64,000 nucleotides of DNA from assembly GCA_041395945.1 (NCBI GenBank), contig JAWKZN010000002.1, forward strand, positions 936,556 through 1,000,555, read 5' to 3'. Both the position numbers and the translations under genes were made by a program. Shown in pieces: positions 18,388 to 27,153 of the stretch. Numbering within the stretch: position 1 is the first letter of the stretch; the number at the start of each line of letters is the position of its first letter. Under the pieces are notes generated by a model. That model did not search any database. It saw only the letters and a list, made by a program, of their open reading frames with translations, and was not told the DNA's origin. Source of the DNA: Pseudomonadales bacterium. GTDB taxonomy: Bacteria; Pseudomonadota; Gammaproteobacteria; Pseudomonadales; Azotimanducaceae.

Positions 18388-19253
18388 CGCGGTTCTTCCT
18401 TATCCGACCCCGCCGCCACGCTGGTGTAAAACAGCCAGCACAGCAGCAGCACCACCAGGAAATAGAGCACCGAAAAGGCGGCCGCCGGACCCAGATCGAA
18501 CTGCCCTACCGCCATGCTGGTGAGGTACTGGCTGAGGAACGTGGTGCTGTTACCGGGGCCACCGCCGGTGAGCACAAAGGGTTCGGTGTAGATCATGAAG
18601 CTGTCCATCAGCCGCAGCAGCACGGCGATCACCAGCACCGCGCGCAGGCGTGGCAGTTCCACATGGCGGAACACCTGCCAGCGGCCGGCACCGTCCATCG
18701 CGGCGGCCTGGTAATAGGGTTCCGGGATCGCCGCCAGTCCGGAGAATGCCAGCAGCGCCACCAGTGACGTCCAGTGCCAGACGTCCATGGCCAGCAGCGT
18801 AATCCAGGCATCCAGCGAGCTGGCGGTGTAGTTGAAGTCGATGCCCAGTCCGGTGAGCGCCTTGCCGAGCAGGCCGATATCCGGACGGGCAAACAGCTGC
18901 CAGATGGTGCCGACCACGTTCCAGGGAATCAGCAGCGGGATCGCCAGCAGCACCAGATTCAGTCCCACCCAGCGGCCCGTCTTCGGCAGCGCCCGGGCCA
19001 CCATCACCCCCAGCGGGATTTCGATCAGCAGCACCAGTCCACTGAAGGTCAGCTGGCGCAGCAGTGCATCCTGAAAGCGGGGATCCCGGAGAATTTCCCG
19101 GTACCAGTCAAAGCCGACGAACACCCGGGTGTGCAGGTCAAAAATATCCTGCACCGAATAGTTCACCACCGTCATCAGCGGTATCACAGCGCTGAAAGCG
19201 ACGATGAGCAGCACGGGCAGCACACCGAGCCAGGCGCGGTTGTCACTGCGCAT
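18384..19253 (-). CDS. ABC importer permease (GlpP-like)
   Basis: 289 residues, six hydrophobic segments, EAA-type motif AAMDGAGRWQVFRHVELP before the last helices. Pairs with the second permease to form the transmembrane pore. ATG 19253 overlaps the end of the second ATPase gene. Confidence 0.88.
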   Translation of the reverse strand: MRSDNRAWLGVLPVLLIVAFSAVIPLMTVVNYSVQDIFDLHTRVFVGFDWYREILRDPRFQDALLRQLTFSGLVLLIEIPLGVMVARALPKTGRWVGLNLVLLAIPLLIPWNVVGTIWQLFARPDIGLLGKALTGLGIDFNYTASSLDAWITLLAMDVWHWTSLVALLAFSGLAAIPEPYYQAAAMDGAGRWQVFRHVELPRLRAVLVIAVLLRLMDSFMIYTEPFVLTGGGPGNSTTFLSQYLTSMAVGQFDLGPAAAFSVLYFLVVLLLCWLFYTSVAAGSDKEEPR

Positions 19254-20325
19254 GGTCGATCCTCAGCCCGTCGCGGAAGCCGAAGATCCGCTGCGGATCC
19301 AGGCACAGCCAGCCATCGCCCGGGCTGACTCCGTCGAGCGACTGGCGTGTGGTCACCTCCGCCTCGCCGCACCGCGCTGTAACAAGACCATGCACGGATC
19401 CCTGGACCGTGCCGAGTATGCGGGTCTGCAGAATGCGCGCTGCCAGACACGCGCCGCGGTCAGGCCGGGCGCCGTTCTCCAGCCTGGCCCACTCGGGACG
19501 AAAACCGACCCGGCAGATTCCGTCATCCGCAGCCGTCGCACCGAACAGTGTCCCGTCTACCCGATAGGCGCCGCTCTCAATTCGGGCATCGAGAAAGTTC
19601 ATTCCCGGCGAACCCACGAAGTAGCCGACGTGCTCGTGAGCCGGTTGGGTCACCAGCAGTTCCGGTGACGCGGTCTGCACGATGCGGCCTTCGTGCAGTA
19701 CGCTGATGCGATCGGCGAAGGTCAGCGCCTCGGTCTGATCGTGAGTCACATAGACCATGGTGGTGCCCAGCTCCCGCTGCACTGACTTCAGTGCCTGTCG
19801 CAACTGCCACTTATAGGCGGGCTGCGCGGCGGTGAGGGGTTCGTCGAGCAGCACCAGGGACACGTCCGGACGCACCAGCGACTTGCCGATGGCCACCAGC
19901 TGTTTTTCGACCAGACTGAGCCGGGCCGGCTTGCGCTTGAGCAGACCTTCCAGGTGCAGGCGCCGGGCAATATCCGCAGCACGCGCCCGTTGTGTTGCAC
20001 GGGGTGCCCCCGCACAGCGCAGCGGAAAACGCAGATTGTCTTCCACGGTCATGGCTTCATAGAGCACGGGAAACTGAAACACCTGACTGACCCGTCGCGC
20101 CAGCGGTGCGCGCGCACCGACATCCTCGCCATTGAAAATCATCTGTCCGCGATCCATCGGCAACAGCCCGGACAGCAGATTCAACAGAGTGGATTTTCCC
20201 GCACCGGAGCCGCCGAGCAGGGCGTGTGCCTCGCCGCTTTCGATGTCAAGATTAAGATCAGCCAGGGTGTCCGTGTCTGCACCCGGATAGCGGAAACTCA
20301 ACTGCTGAATACGGATCTCAGCCAT
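19243..20325 (-). CDS. ABC importer ATPase with degenerate signature (GlpT-like)
   Basis: 360 residues. Walker A is canonical (GGSGAGKST) and Walker B is LVLLDEPL, but the LSGGQ signature reads LSLVEKQ and the D-loop is TAAQP. The C-terminal TOBE-like domain is present. One composite ATPase site is therefore probably impaired, with its partner carrying intact motifs, as in asymmetric ABC heterodimers. ATG 20325 overlaps the preceding ATPase stop. Confidence 0.87.
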   Translation of the reverse strand: MAEIRIQQLSFRYPGADTDTLADLNLDIESGEAHALLGGSGAGKSTLLNLLSGLLPMDRGQMIFNGEDVGARAPLARRVSQVFQFPVLYEAMTVEDNLRFPLRCAGAPRATQRARAADIARRLHLEGLLKRKPARLSLVEKQLVAIGKSLVRPDVSLVLLDEPLTAAQPAYKWQLRQALKSVQRELGTTMVYVTHDQTEALTFADRISVLHEGRIVQTASPELLVTQPAHEHVGYFVGSPGMNFLDARIESGAYRVDGTLFGATAADDGICRVGFRPEWARLENGARPDRGACLAARILQTRILGTVQGSVHGLVTARCGEAEVTTRQSLDGVSPGDGWLCLDPQRIFGFRDGLRIDHAQ

Positions 20326-21385
20326 GCCGGTCCACGCCGCGATGCGAATCCGCACCACCATCCCGTGCTGAAGTCAGTGGAAACGCATGTACCGAGCGCT
20401 TCGCTGCAAAGAGCGTCTGCCGTACGCCGGGTTCGAACTGCCGCAGGCCTTCAAGCCGCGCCACCCAGTCGATGTTCGAATCAGCCGTCGCGTCGCGACC
20501 GAGCGGTGTGCAATGCAGAAAAGTTTCTGAACCGTTGGTTTCGAAGCCACTCACCTGCACATCGAAGGCCACATCGTCGTCTGCCCCGCGTTTCAACTGC
20601 AGATGCTCCGGACGCACCACCTGCAGCACTTCGTCTGCAATGAGTCGATTGATACCCGGATCGCTCATGAGATCGGCTGCACGCGGCGAGACCGGTCGCT
20701 CATATACCTCGAGCGGGCGGCCAGCCTGCAGCACCCCCTGATCGGCCATCAGCAGGACACTGTCACCCAGCGCGAAGGCGTCCCGGGGATCCGAAGTCGT
20801 GTAAATCACCGTCAGATCCGATCCGTGCAGCAGGGTGCGGAGATCGAGCTGCAGCGCTTCGCGCAGCTTGTAGTCGAGATTCACCAGGGGCTCATCCATC
20901 ACCAGCACCCGGGCGCCCTTCGCCAGCGCGCGGCCGATGGCCACCCGCTGCTGCTGACCGCCGGAGAGTGTGTGGGGCAGGCGGTCGAGGAGGGGGGTGA
21001 GTTCCAGACGCGCGGCGATGTCTTCTACCCGGCTGCGGACCTGGGAATCCGTGAGCGGTGCGGAACGCTTCTGCGCCGGTTGCTGCGACCGCTGCTGGGC
21101 GAGCAGTGGCGAGGCCAGATTCTGGAACACCGACCAGTTGGGATAATTCACAAAGGCCTGATAGACCAGGGCCACCGATCGCGCACCCGGTGCCTGCGCG
21201 GTGATCGATTCCCCATCGAGACAGATATCGCCAGACACCGCCGCGTCCAGGCCCGCGATGGTGCGCGCGAGCCGGGTTTTGCCGGAAAAATTGCGGCCGA
21301 GCACCACGCTGATCTCGCCCATCGGGAACAGATGGTCGATGGGCGCAGCGTCGGGCTTCAGTCGGAGCGCGCGAAGTTCTAACAT
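20318..21385 (-). CDS. ABC importer ATPase (GlpS-like)
   Basis: 355 residues. Walker A GRNFSGKT (residues 30-37), signature LSGGQQQR, Walker B VLVMDEP with D-loop LVNLD, and a C-terminal TOBE-like regulatory domain. It is the first gene of the importer operon and divergent from the Nudix gene, so the 83-bp space at 21386-21468 should hold the operon promoter; no confident -35/-10 pair was assigned. Confidence 0.88.
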   Translation of the reverse strand: MLELRALRLKPDAAPIDHLFPMGEISVVLGRNFSGKTRLARTIAGLDAAVSGDICLDGESITAQAPGARSVALVYQAFVNYPNWSVFQNLASPLLAQQRSQQPAQKRSAPLTDSQVRSRVEDIAARLELTPLLDRLPHTLSGGQQQRVAIGRALAKGARVLVMDEPLVNLDYKLREALQLDLRTLLHGSDLTVIYTTSDPRDAFALGDSVLLMADQGVLQAGRPLEVYERPVSPRAADLMSDPGINRLIADEVLQVVRPEHLQLKRGADDDVAFDVQVSGFETNGSETFLHCTPLGRDATADSNIDWVARLEGLRQFEPGVRQTLFAAKRSVHAFPLTSARDGGADSHRGVDRHG

Positions 21386-21468
21386 CGGTGACCGGGAAGA
21401 GGAGCCTGTGCCTATGCTAACAACAATCGCCCCGGTGTCCTGCCCAATCGGAATGGATTGAGTACCGC

Positions 21469-21990
21469 ATGTCCGAAGAGGAAGAGTTCGAGATATTCGA
21501 CGCCGAAGGCCGCCTGCTCGGCCGGATGCCGCGCAGTCGCGTGCACGCCGAGGGTCACTGGCACAAGTCGGCCCACGTCTATCTGTACGACGACGCTGGT
21601 CGCCTCTGGATGCAGAAACGGGTGATCGACAAGGACATCTGCGGTGGACTCTGGGACTACAGCGTGGGCGAGCACCTGCAACCCGGCGAGACGTTTCTGG
21701 AGGCCGCCCACCGCGGCCTGGAAGAAGAACTCGGGGTGCGCGAGAGTGCGCTCGTGTGCCTGGGCGAACCCCGGAAAGGCCGGGCGGAATTCCCCGAGCT
21801 CGGTATTCTCGACTGCGAGCTGCAGCAGGCGTTCAAGGGTGTGCACGACGGCCCGGTCACTGCGAATGCCGCGGAGGTTGAGGAAATGCGTGCCGTCACC
21901 CTGGCGGAACTCGAGCGCTGGGTCAGCGCCCGACCTGCAGACTTCACCCCCTGGTTTCTTCGTGATCTCGAGGTTTACGGTATTCTCTAA
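21469..21990 (+). CDS. Nudix hydrolase, Idi/YfcD-like
   Basis: 173 residues. N-terminal EFEIFDAEGRLLG and GHWHKSAHVYLYD resemble isopentenyl-diphosphate-isomerase-like Nudix proteins. The Nudix helix is GEHLQPGETFLEAAHRGLEEELGV; the second residue of the usual R-E pair is Gly, while the E-E metal ligands are kept. It should hydrolyse a nucleoside-diphosphate-linked or similar substrate; which one is unknown. Confidence 0.83.
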   Translation: MSEEEEFEIFDAEGRLLGRMPRSRVHAEGHWHKSAHVYLYDDAGRLWMQKRVIDKDICGGLWDYSVGEHLQPGETFLEAAHRGLEEELGVRESALVCLGEPRKGRAEFPELGILDCELQQAFKGVHDGPVTANAAEVEEMRAVTLAELERWVSARPADFTPWFLRDLEVYGIL

Positions 21991-22000
21991 GGACCTGTAA

Positions 22001-22831
22001 CTAGCCGCCGCCGTTTCCCAGTAGCTGCACCTCCCGCTGGGGAAAGGGAATGGACAGCCCGTTCGCGCCGATGGCCTGGAACACCGCGAGATTCACCCGG
22101 TGTTTGACCCCGAAGTAGCGCTCGGTCGGCACCCAGAAGCGGTAATCGATATCAATGGAAGAAGCACCGAAGGCACCGATGCCGACCTGTGGCGGTGGCT
22201 CAGTGGCAACCCCTTCCACCGACAGCACAGCCCTGCGAATGACGTCGATCGCCTGTACCGGATCGTCCCGGTAGGCGATTCCCACCAGCCCTTCGACGAT
22301 CCGGTACTGATTGGAGTTGGTGTGGATTTCACCCGCGATCTGTTTGTTCGGGATCACAATGCGCTCACCGTCCTCGGTGCGCAGTACCGTCGTGGCCAGA
22401 CTGATGTCTTCCACCATGCCGGAACACCCCTGCACCGTGATCGTGTCTCCCACCTGATACATCCGGGTAAGAATGATCACCAGCCCGGCCCCGTAGTTGG
22501 ACACCGGCCCCTGCAGGGCGAAGCTGGCCCCCACCGCCAGACCGCCGATGGCGGCAATGAGCGGGGTGATACTGACCCCGAGCTGACTGAGCGCCACGAT
22601 CAGGAAGATGCCGACCACCACCAGCCGCACCGTACTGGCGATGAACTGGCGCAGGGTGACATCGACTTCGCGGCGTTCCAGCACCCCAAGCAGCAGACGG
22701 GACACCCAGCCTCCGACCATGAAGCCACCGATCAGTACCAGCACTGCTCCCAGCAGCTGAAACGAGTAGGTGACGAGGAAATTCACCACCAGCTGATACA
22801 CTTGATCCACCAGCGCCAGTTGCTCCTGCAT
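22001..22831 (-). CDS. Small-conductance mechanosensitive channel (MscS family)
   Basis: 276 residues: three N-terminal hydrophobic helices, the pore helix region LIAAIGGLAVGASFALQGPVSNYGAG, then the beta domain with VGDTITVQG and EDGERIVIPNKQI. It opens under membrane tension to release solutes during osmotic downshock. Converges on the Nudix gene with an 11-bp gap. Confidence 0.92.
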   Translation of the reverse strand: MQEQLALVDQVYQLVVNFLVTYSFQLLGAVLVLIGGFMVGGWVSRLLLGVLERREVDVTLRQFIASTVRLVVVGIFLIVALSQLGVSITPLIAAIGGLAVGASFALQGPVSNYGAGLVIILTRMYQVGDTITVQGCSGMVEDISLATTVLRTEDGERIVIPNKQIAGEIHTNSNQYRIVEGLVGIAYRDDPVQAIDVIRRAVLSVEGVATEPPPQVGIGAFGASSIDIDYRFWVPTERYFGVKHRVNLAVFQAIGANGLSIPFPQREVQLLGNGGG

Positions 22832-22928
22832 ATCGAGAATCTCCCTGAACTTGAACTTCGGAATTACTGCACCGGCCGGATTTTAAGTAAAGAGCAGCAC
22901 CGCCTACAGTGCGCTGACTGGTGACTCA

Positions 22929-23911
22929 GTGCTGATCCGCATGGATCAGGCAGATGCCTGGGTATGGGTAACCGGTTTCGTCGCTTACGACCTGTGCTAC
23001 TACTTCTCTCACCGTTACGGTCACGAGTGGCGAATATTGTGGGCGTCTCATGTGGCCCATCACCAGAGTGAGGAATTCAATCTCTCCACCGCCCTGCGTC
23101 AGACCAGTACCGGATTTATCAGTTCCGGGTGCATACCGAACACGTGCGGCGGATCGGTGTGCTGGAATGGCTGCTGGTGACACCCTCCAACCACCGGGTG
23201 CATCACGCCAGGAACCCGGAGTATCTGGATCGCAACTACGGCGGGGTGTTCATTGTCTGGGACCGCCTGTTCCGTACCTTCAAAGACGAAGACCCCGCCC
23301 AGCCCTGCGTGTACGGCACGACCGTGCCACTGGCGAGCTGGAATCCTCTGTGGGCAAATTTTCACGTCTGGTATGAAGGCGCCGCCGACATGCTGCGCAC
23401 CCGGCATTTCGCCGACAGATTCCTGCTCTGGTTCAAAGGTCCGGGCTGGCGTCCCAGAGATCTGCGCGATCAGCCCAGGAGCGACTGGCGTGCGCCCAAG
23501 TTCTCACCCACGGTATCCGCCTTCGCCCGCGCCTACATCTTCGCCCGGTTCTGGGTGATTCTGGTCGCCACTTTCGACGTGCTCTATGGCGGTCTTCCGC
23601 AGATGCCGACCCTCATTGCCGCGGCACTGCTGGTCTACAGCTTCTATGTACAGGGTGTCTGGCTGGAAGGGCGGCCCTGGGGTACAGCGCTGGAGTGGCT
23701 GCGACTGGCCGCCACAGGCCTCTTTCTCTGGTGGGGCGCACTGACCACGCCGGCACTGTGGCCGCCCATCCTGGTCGAAGGCGGCAGCGCCTACCTGCTG
23801 GTGTGCGCGGCCGTCCTGCTCTGGGCGACACGGCGGGGCCATGTTAATCTCCCGACTGCGCCAGGCCTTGAGCCGGCGCATCAACCCGCCGGTGGCGGTT
23901 CGCAGGGTTAG
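22929..23911 (+). pseudogene. Sterol desaturase/fatty-acid hydroxylase family, broken
   Basis: Two frames together give one di-iron hydroxylase. The first (from 22929) has SHRYGHEW and SHVAHHQSEEFN. The second begins around 23115 as YQFRVHTEHV and continues with PSNHRVHHARN and a hydrophobic C-terminal extension. The family normally has about 30 residues (a helix pair) between STGF and YQF; these are missing and the frame shifts at the junction, so an out-of-frame deletion has occurred. The usual N-terminal membrane segment is also absent. Confidence 0.75.
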
Positions 23912-24066
23912 CCGAAGACATCTGCCCTACCAGATAAAAGGCCGACCAGACAAAGGAGAAGCGCAGCGCTCCTTCGAGCGTTGCACCCCAGCGAACAGGA
24001 ACCCCGGCGATGTCACCCCAGGTGGGCAACGCGCAGCACGCGTCGCCACCATGATTGGAGGTTCCC

Positions 24067-24558
24067 ATGCGACACTCTCGTTTCGGTTGTTACGGCTGGC
24101 TCGGCTGGCCCCGCTATGCGCACGCCTATGGCTGGGCAGGTCCCAACGACACAGACGATCGCGGCAAGCGGTCGTCGTCCGCCTACGAACACCGCAGCCA
24201 CTCCGGCCGGCGTTCGAGCGGCTTCGGCGCGCGCCGACCCCTGCGTTATCTGAGCTATCAGCTCGACCTCGATGAATCCCAGCGCCGCAAACTCGCGGCA
24301 GCACTGGATAAGTTGAAGGTGGCCCAGGAGCAGGCCGCGCTCGACGAAAAGAAGACGGTGGGCAGTCTGGCCGATCTGCTCACTCGTGCAGACTCATCCA
24401 TCGACGCCATCCGCGCAGCACTCGCACCCCGGGTGCAGAGTGCCGAGCAGTTGCAGGCCATCTCGGCGGCGGCGCTGGAAGAGATCGTGGTGATGCTGGA
24501 TCCGGATCAGCGGGAGGAATTTTCCTACCTGCTGCGCACTGGCGCATTCCGGATCTGA
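24067..24558 (+). CDS. Small helical protein, Spy/CpxP-like (uncertain)
   Basis: 163 residues. An aromatic/Gly-rich N-terminus without a classical signal peptide is followed by a charged helical region with LDLDESQRRKLAAALDKL and LDPDQREEFSYLL, the paired pattern of Spy/CpxP LTxxQ-type and heavy-metal sensor proteins. Function not assigned. ATG 24067 is chosen because GGAGG lies 6 nt upstream. A hairpin terminator follows. Confidence 0.6.
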   Translation: MRHSRFGCYGWLGWPRYAHAYGWAGPNDTDDRGKRSSSAYEHRSHSGRRSSGFGARRPLRYLSYQLDLDESQRRKLAAALDKLKVAQEQAALDEKKTVGSLADLLTRADSSIDAIRAALAPRVQSAEQLQAISAAALEEIVVMLDPDQREEFSYLLRTGAFRI

Positions 24559-24575
24559 GCTAGCTCAGCTGCAAC

Positions 24576-24603
24576 ACAGACGGGGCCGCAAGGCCTCGTC
24601 TGT
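24576..24603 (+). terminator. Hairpin terminator
   Basis: Stem ACAGACGGGGCC/GGCCTCGTCTGT with a GCAA tetraloop and one mismatch, followed by a short T-poor tail (TCTGCC). It probably ends the preceding small gene. Confidence 0.6.
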
Positions 24604-24657
24604 TCTGCCACCGGGGAAGACCCGGCACAGCGGTCCGGAAATGCTCGTTACAGGTTT

Positions 24658-27015
24658 CTAGAACAGACCCATCTGCCGGTCGTCGCCGATTACCTGAGCA
24701 AAATCGAGATCGAGGGTCGCCAGCACAGGTTCGGCCACCGGGCGGATCTGTCGTTCCAGGTAATGTTCCCGATCCGGCTCGCTGCGCAGCATGTCCACCG
24801 GTTCAGGACCCGACACCGTCATCAGATAGGCGATGATCCGCGGCACTGCCTGCCCGGACTCCACCAGCCGCCGCGCTGCGGTAACGTGGGGTGGTGTGTT
24901 AGCCGTGTACGTCTCCAGCGGTTTGCGCAGGCCTTTGCGGTAGACGAGCTGATTGTCCAGATCACCGGCGCGCAGCTGCTTCACCACCTTCGCCAGATAA
25001 TCGGCTACCGGCTGGTCCCGGAAGAGTCGGGCATAGAGTTCCCGCTGCACGATCTTGGCAAGCTCGGTCCAGTCCCGCCGCACCACTTCCATGCCCACAA
25101 ATTCAAGCGCGTCCGCCGCATCGCCTGATTTAAGTCCCACATAGCGCTTGCGCGCACCACCGGCACCGTGCCGCACCGAAGGCAGGAAGAGCTTGGTGTA
25201 GAGCTTCTCGAATTCCAGTTCCAGGCGGCTGCTGACCGACCAGCGTGATTCGATGTAGCGTGCCACGTCGGCATTGAACTGCGCGGTGAGCGACCGCCCG
25301 AGTGCCTCTGCCGCTGTAGCTTCTTCCGCCCCGGAGCCGACGAACACGCTGTCCGTATCGCCGTAGAGCACCCGGTAGCCGCGCGCTTCGAACCACTCAC
25401 GACTCCAGTTCAGAAAGTGCCGTCCCTGGCCGGTGATGGCATTGGCGATATCGGGATTGTGGAACCGGCAGGCCGGCGTGCCGAGCACGCCGTAGAAGGA
25501 ATTCATCAGTATCTTGATGGCCTGGGACGCCACGGCGTCACCGCTCCGCTTGGCGGCCTCCCTGCGCGGAAACAGCTCATCGAGAATACCGGGCAGGATG
25601 CCCGGCGCCCGTTCGAACGCCGCACCGTTGACCAGGCGGATGTGCTGGCGCTCCGCGCGCTCTGCGGGCACGTAGCCGAGTGGATCGATGTTGAAGGTTC
25701 GGATCAGGCTCGGGTACAGGCTCTTGAAGTCGAATACCCAGACCAGGTCGTGCACGCCGGTCACCGGTTCGAATACTTCGCCACCCGCCTGTGCTTCGTG
25801 CACGCGCGAGTCATCCGACTGCACACTGGGTGCAACCACATGGCGCTGGCGCAGCGCGGCCAGATAAAGAAAGTCGAAGGAGGCGATGCTGGCGGACACC
25901 CGATCCGGCGTCATCCCGGTAAGACGGCTGCGGGCGATGGCCAGCGGCACCAGATTCAACCGCTCGAGGATTTCCACGACCAGCCGTGCATCCGTATGCG
26001 CGTAGCGCACGAAGCCTTCGAGATCCTGTTCGTAACGGTGCAGGATCTCCGCGGCCCGATCGTGCACGTCGCCTTCCAGCGCTTTGCCTTCACCGAGGAC
26101 GACACGCGCCACCGCATCCAGACCGTATTCATCGAAGCGCAGGAAGGCGCCGCGCACCAGGTCCATGCCATCGAGCACCACCCGCCCGGGAATATCCGCA
26201 CTGCCGCTGCCGAAGTAGCCTTGCGCTGCGCGCAGCCGGATCTGCCCCGGCCCCCTGCCCAGGGCGAGGGTCGTGCGCACCCGCACAGCGATACGCTGCA
26301 GCACACTCAGATCGAAATCGATGACATTCCAGCCCGTCAGCACATCCGGATCGAACTGTGCCACCCGGGCACAGAAGGCGTCGATCGTGCTGCACTCGTC
26401 CGGAAAGCCGCGTGCCAGTGGCGGCATGTTGCGCCCGGACGGATCCACGACCAGCACCTCTTCGAGCAGCACTTCCCCGCTCTGAGGATGCCGGCCGTGC
26501 AACGCGATCGCCAGCAGACGCTCAGCCGCCCAGTCAGTCTCAATGTCGAAGGACAGCACCCGGGGCGCGAACTCGGCATCCGCGGGACCGATATCCGGCT
26601 CATCGAAGACCCAGTTCACACCGTCGCCCGGTTGCGCATCACCTTCGATCACGCAGCCGCCCCGGATGTTGCGGTCGATGAGATAACGCACGGCGAAGCG
26701 CACGTCCGCCTCGTAGGTCGGGATCTGCTGCTGATGCAGGCGATCGCGAACCGCGGGTGCATCCTGGGGTATCGCCACTTCGACCCGGGCAACCGGGGTG
26801 CCCGCAAACGTCCGCTCCGTGGATTCTGCCACCCGCACGGCACCCACCTGGCGGGCGGCTTCCATCGCGCGTGCGGGCACATAGAAATGTGGCCGCTGCC
26901 GGCGATCGCGCACCAGAAAGGTCTCCCCACCGGTGAGACGCCCGTAGAGATGCACTACCGGCACGCCGTTGTGGATACGGTAGCTGGCCTGCAGGATGAA
27001 ACCGGTTGCTCTCAT
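24658..27015 (-). CDS. polB: DNA polymerase II
   Basis: 785-residue family-B polymerase. Exonuclease motifs are FDIETDW (Exo I) and GWNVIDFDL (Exo II). Polymerase motifs are DFKSLYPSLI (A), KILMNSFYGVLG (B) and YGDTDS (C). The C-terminus ends QMGLF, a typical sliding-clamp-binding peptide. It restarts or bypasses at DNA damage and in E. coli is SOS-induced; no LexA box was confidently found here. It is divergent from the photolyase gene, so two DNA-repair genes share an upstream region. Confidence 0.95.
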   Translation of the reverse strand: MRATGFILQASYRIHNGVPVVHLYGRLTGGETFLVRDRRQRPHFYVPARAMEAARQVGAVRVAESTERTFAGTPVARVEVAIPQDAPAVRDRLHQQQIPTYEADVRFAVRYLIDRNIRGGCVIEGDAQPGDGVNWVFDEPDIGPADAEFAPRVLSFDIETDWAAERLLAIALHGRHPQSGEVLLEEVLVVDPSGRNMPPLARGFPDECSTIDAFCARVAQFDPDVLTGWNVIDFDLSVLQRIAVRVRTTLALGRGPGQIRLRAAQGYFGSGSADIPGRVVLDGMDLVRGAFLRFDEYGLDAVARVVLGEGKALEGDVHDRAAEILHRYEQDLEGFVRYAHTDARLVVEILERLNLVPLAIARSRLTGMTPDRVSASIASFDFLYLAALRQRHVVAPSVQSDDSRVHEAQAGGEVFEPVTGVHDLVWVFDFKSLYPSLIRTFNIDPLGYVPAERAERQHIRLVNGAAFERAPGILPGILDELFPRREAAKRSGDAVASQAIKILMNSFYGVLGTPACRFHNPDIANAITGQGRHFLNWSREWFEARGYRVLYGDTDSVFVGSGAEEATAAEALGRSLTAQFNADVARYIESRWSVSSRLELEFEKLYTKLFLPSVRHGAGGARKRYVGLKSGDAADALEFVGMEVVRRDWTELAKIVQRELYARLFRDQPVADYLAKVVKQLRAGDLDNQLVYRKGLRKPLETYTANTPPHVTAARRLVESGQAVPRIIAYLMTVSGPEPVDMLRSEPDREHYLERQIRPVAEPVLATLDLDFAQVIGDDRQMGLF

Positions 27016-27153
27016 GAACGGGATTGTGCCGCTCATCCAGTGCCCGCACCACGCCTGTGGATTTCCGTCACGAGAACGGGCCACGTAGACTACCGCGATG
27101 CTGTTGTGTCCAGTATCGAGACCCGACCCGTCGAACCAGCCGGCCGAGCGGAC

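Noticed and set aside
23844..24068. Minus-strand 74-residue frame with a hydrophobic segment
   Set aside because: Short, overlaps the end of the broken desaturase and the leader of the next gene, no start signal or family.
25417..27100. Very long plus-strand frame leading into the photolyase gene
   Set aside because: It is antisense to polB, has no recognisable domain before about residue 580, and photolyases start at the antenna-domain strand near 27154.
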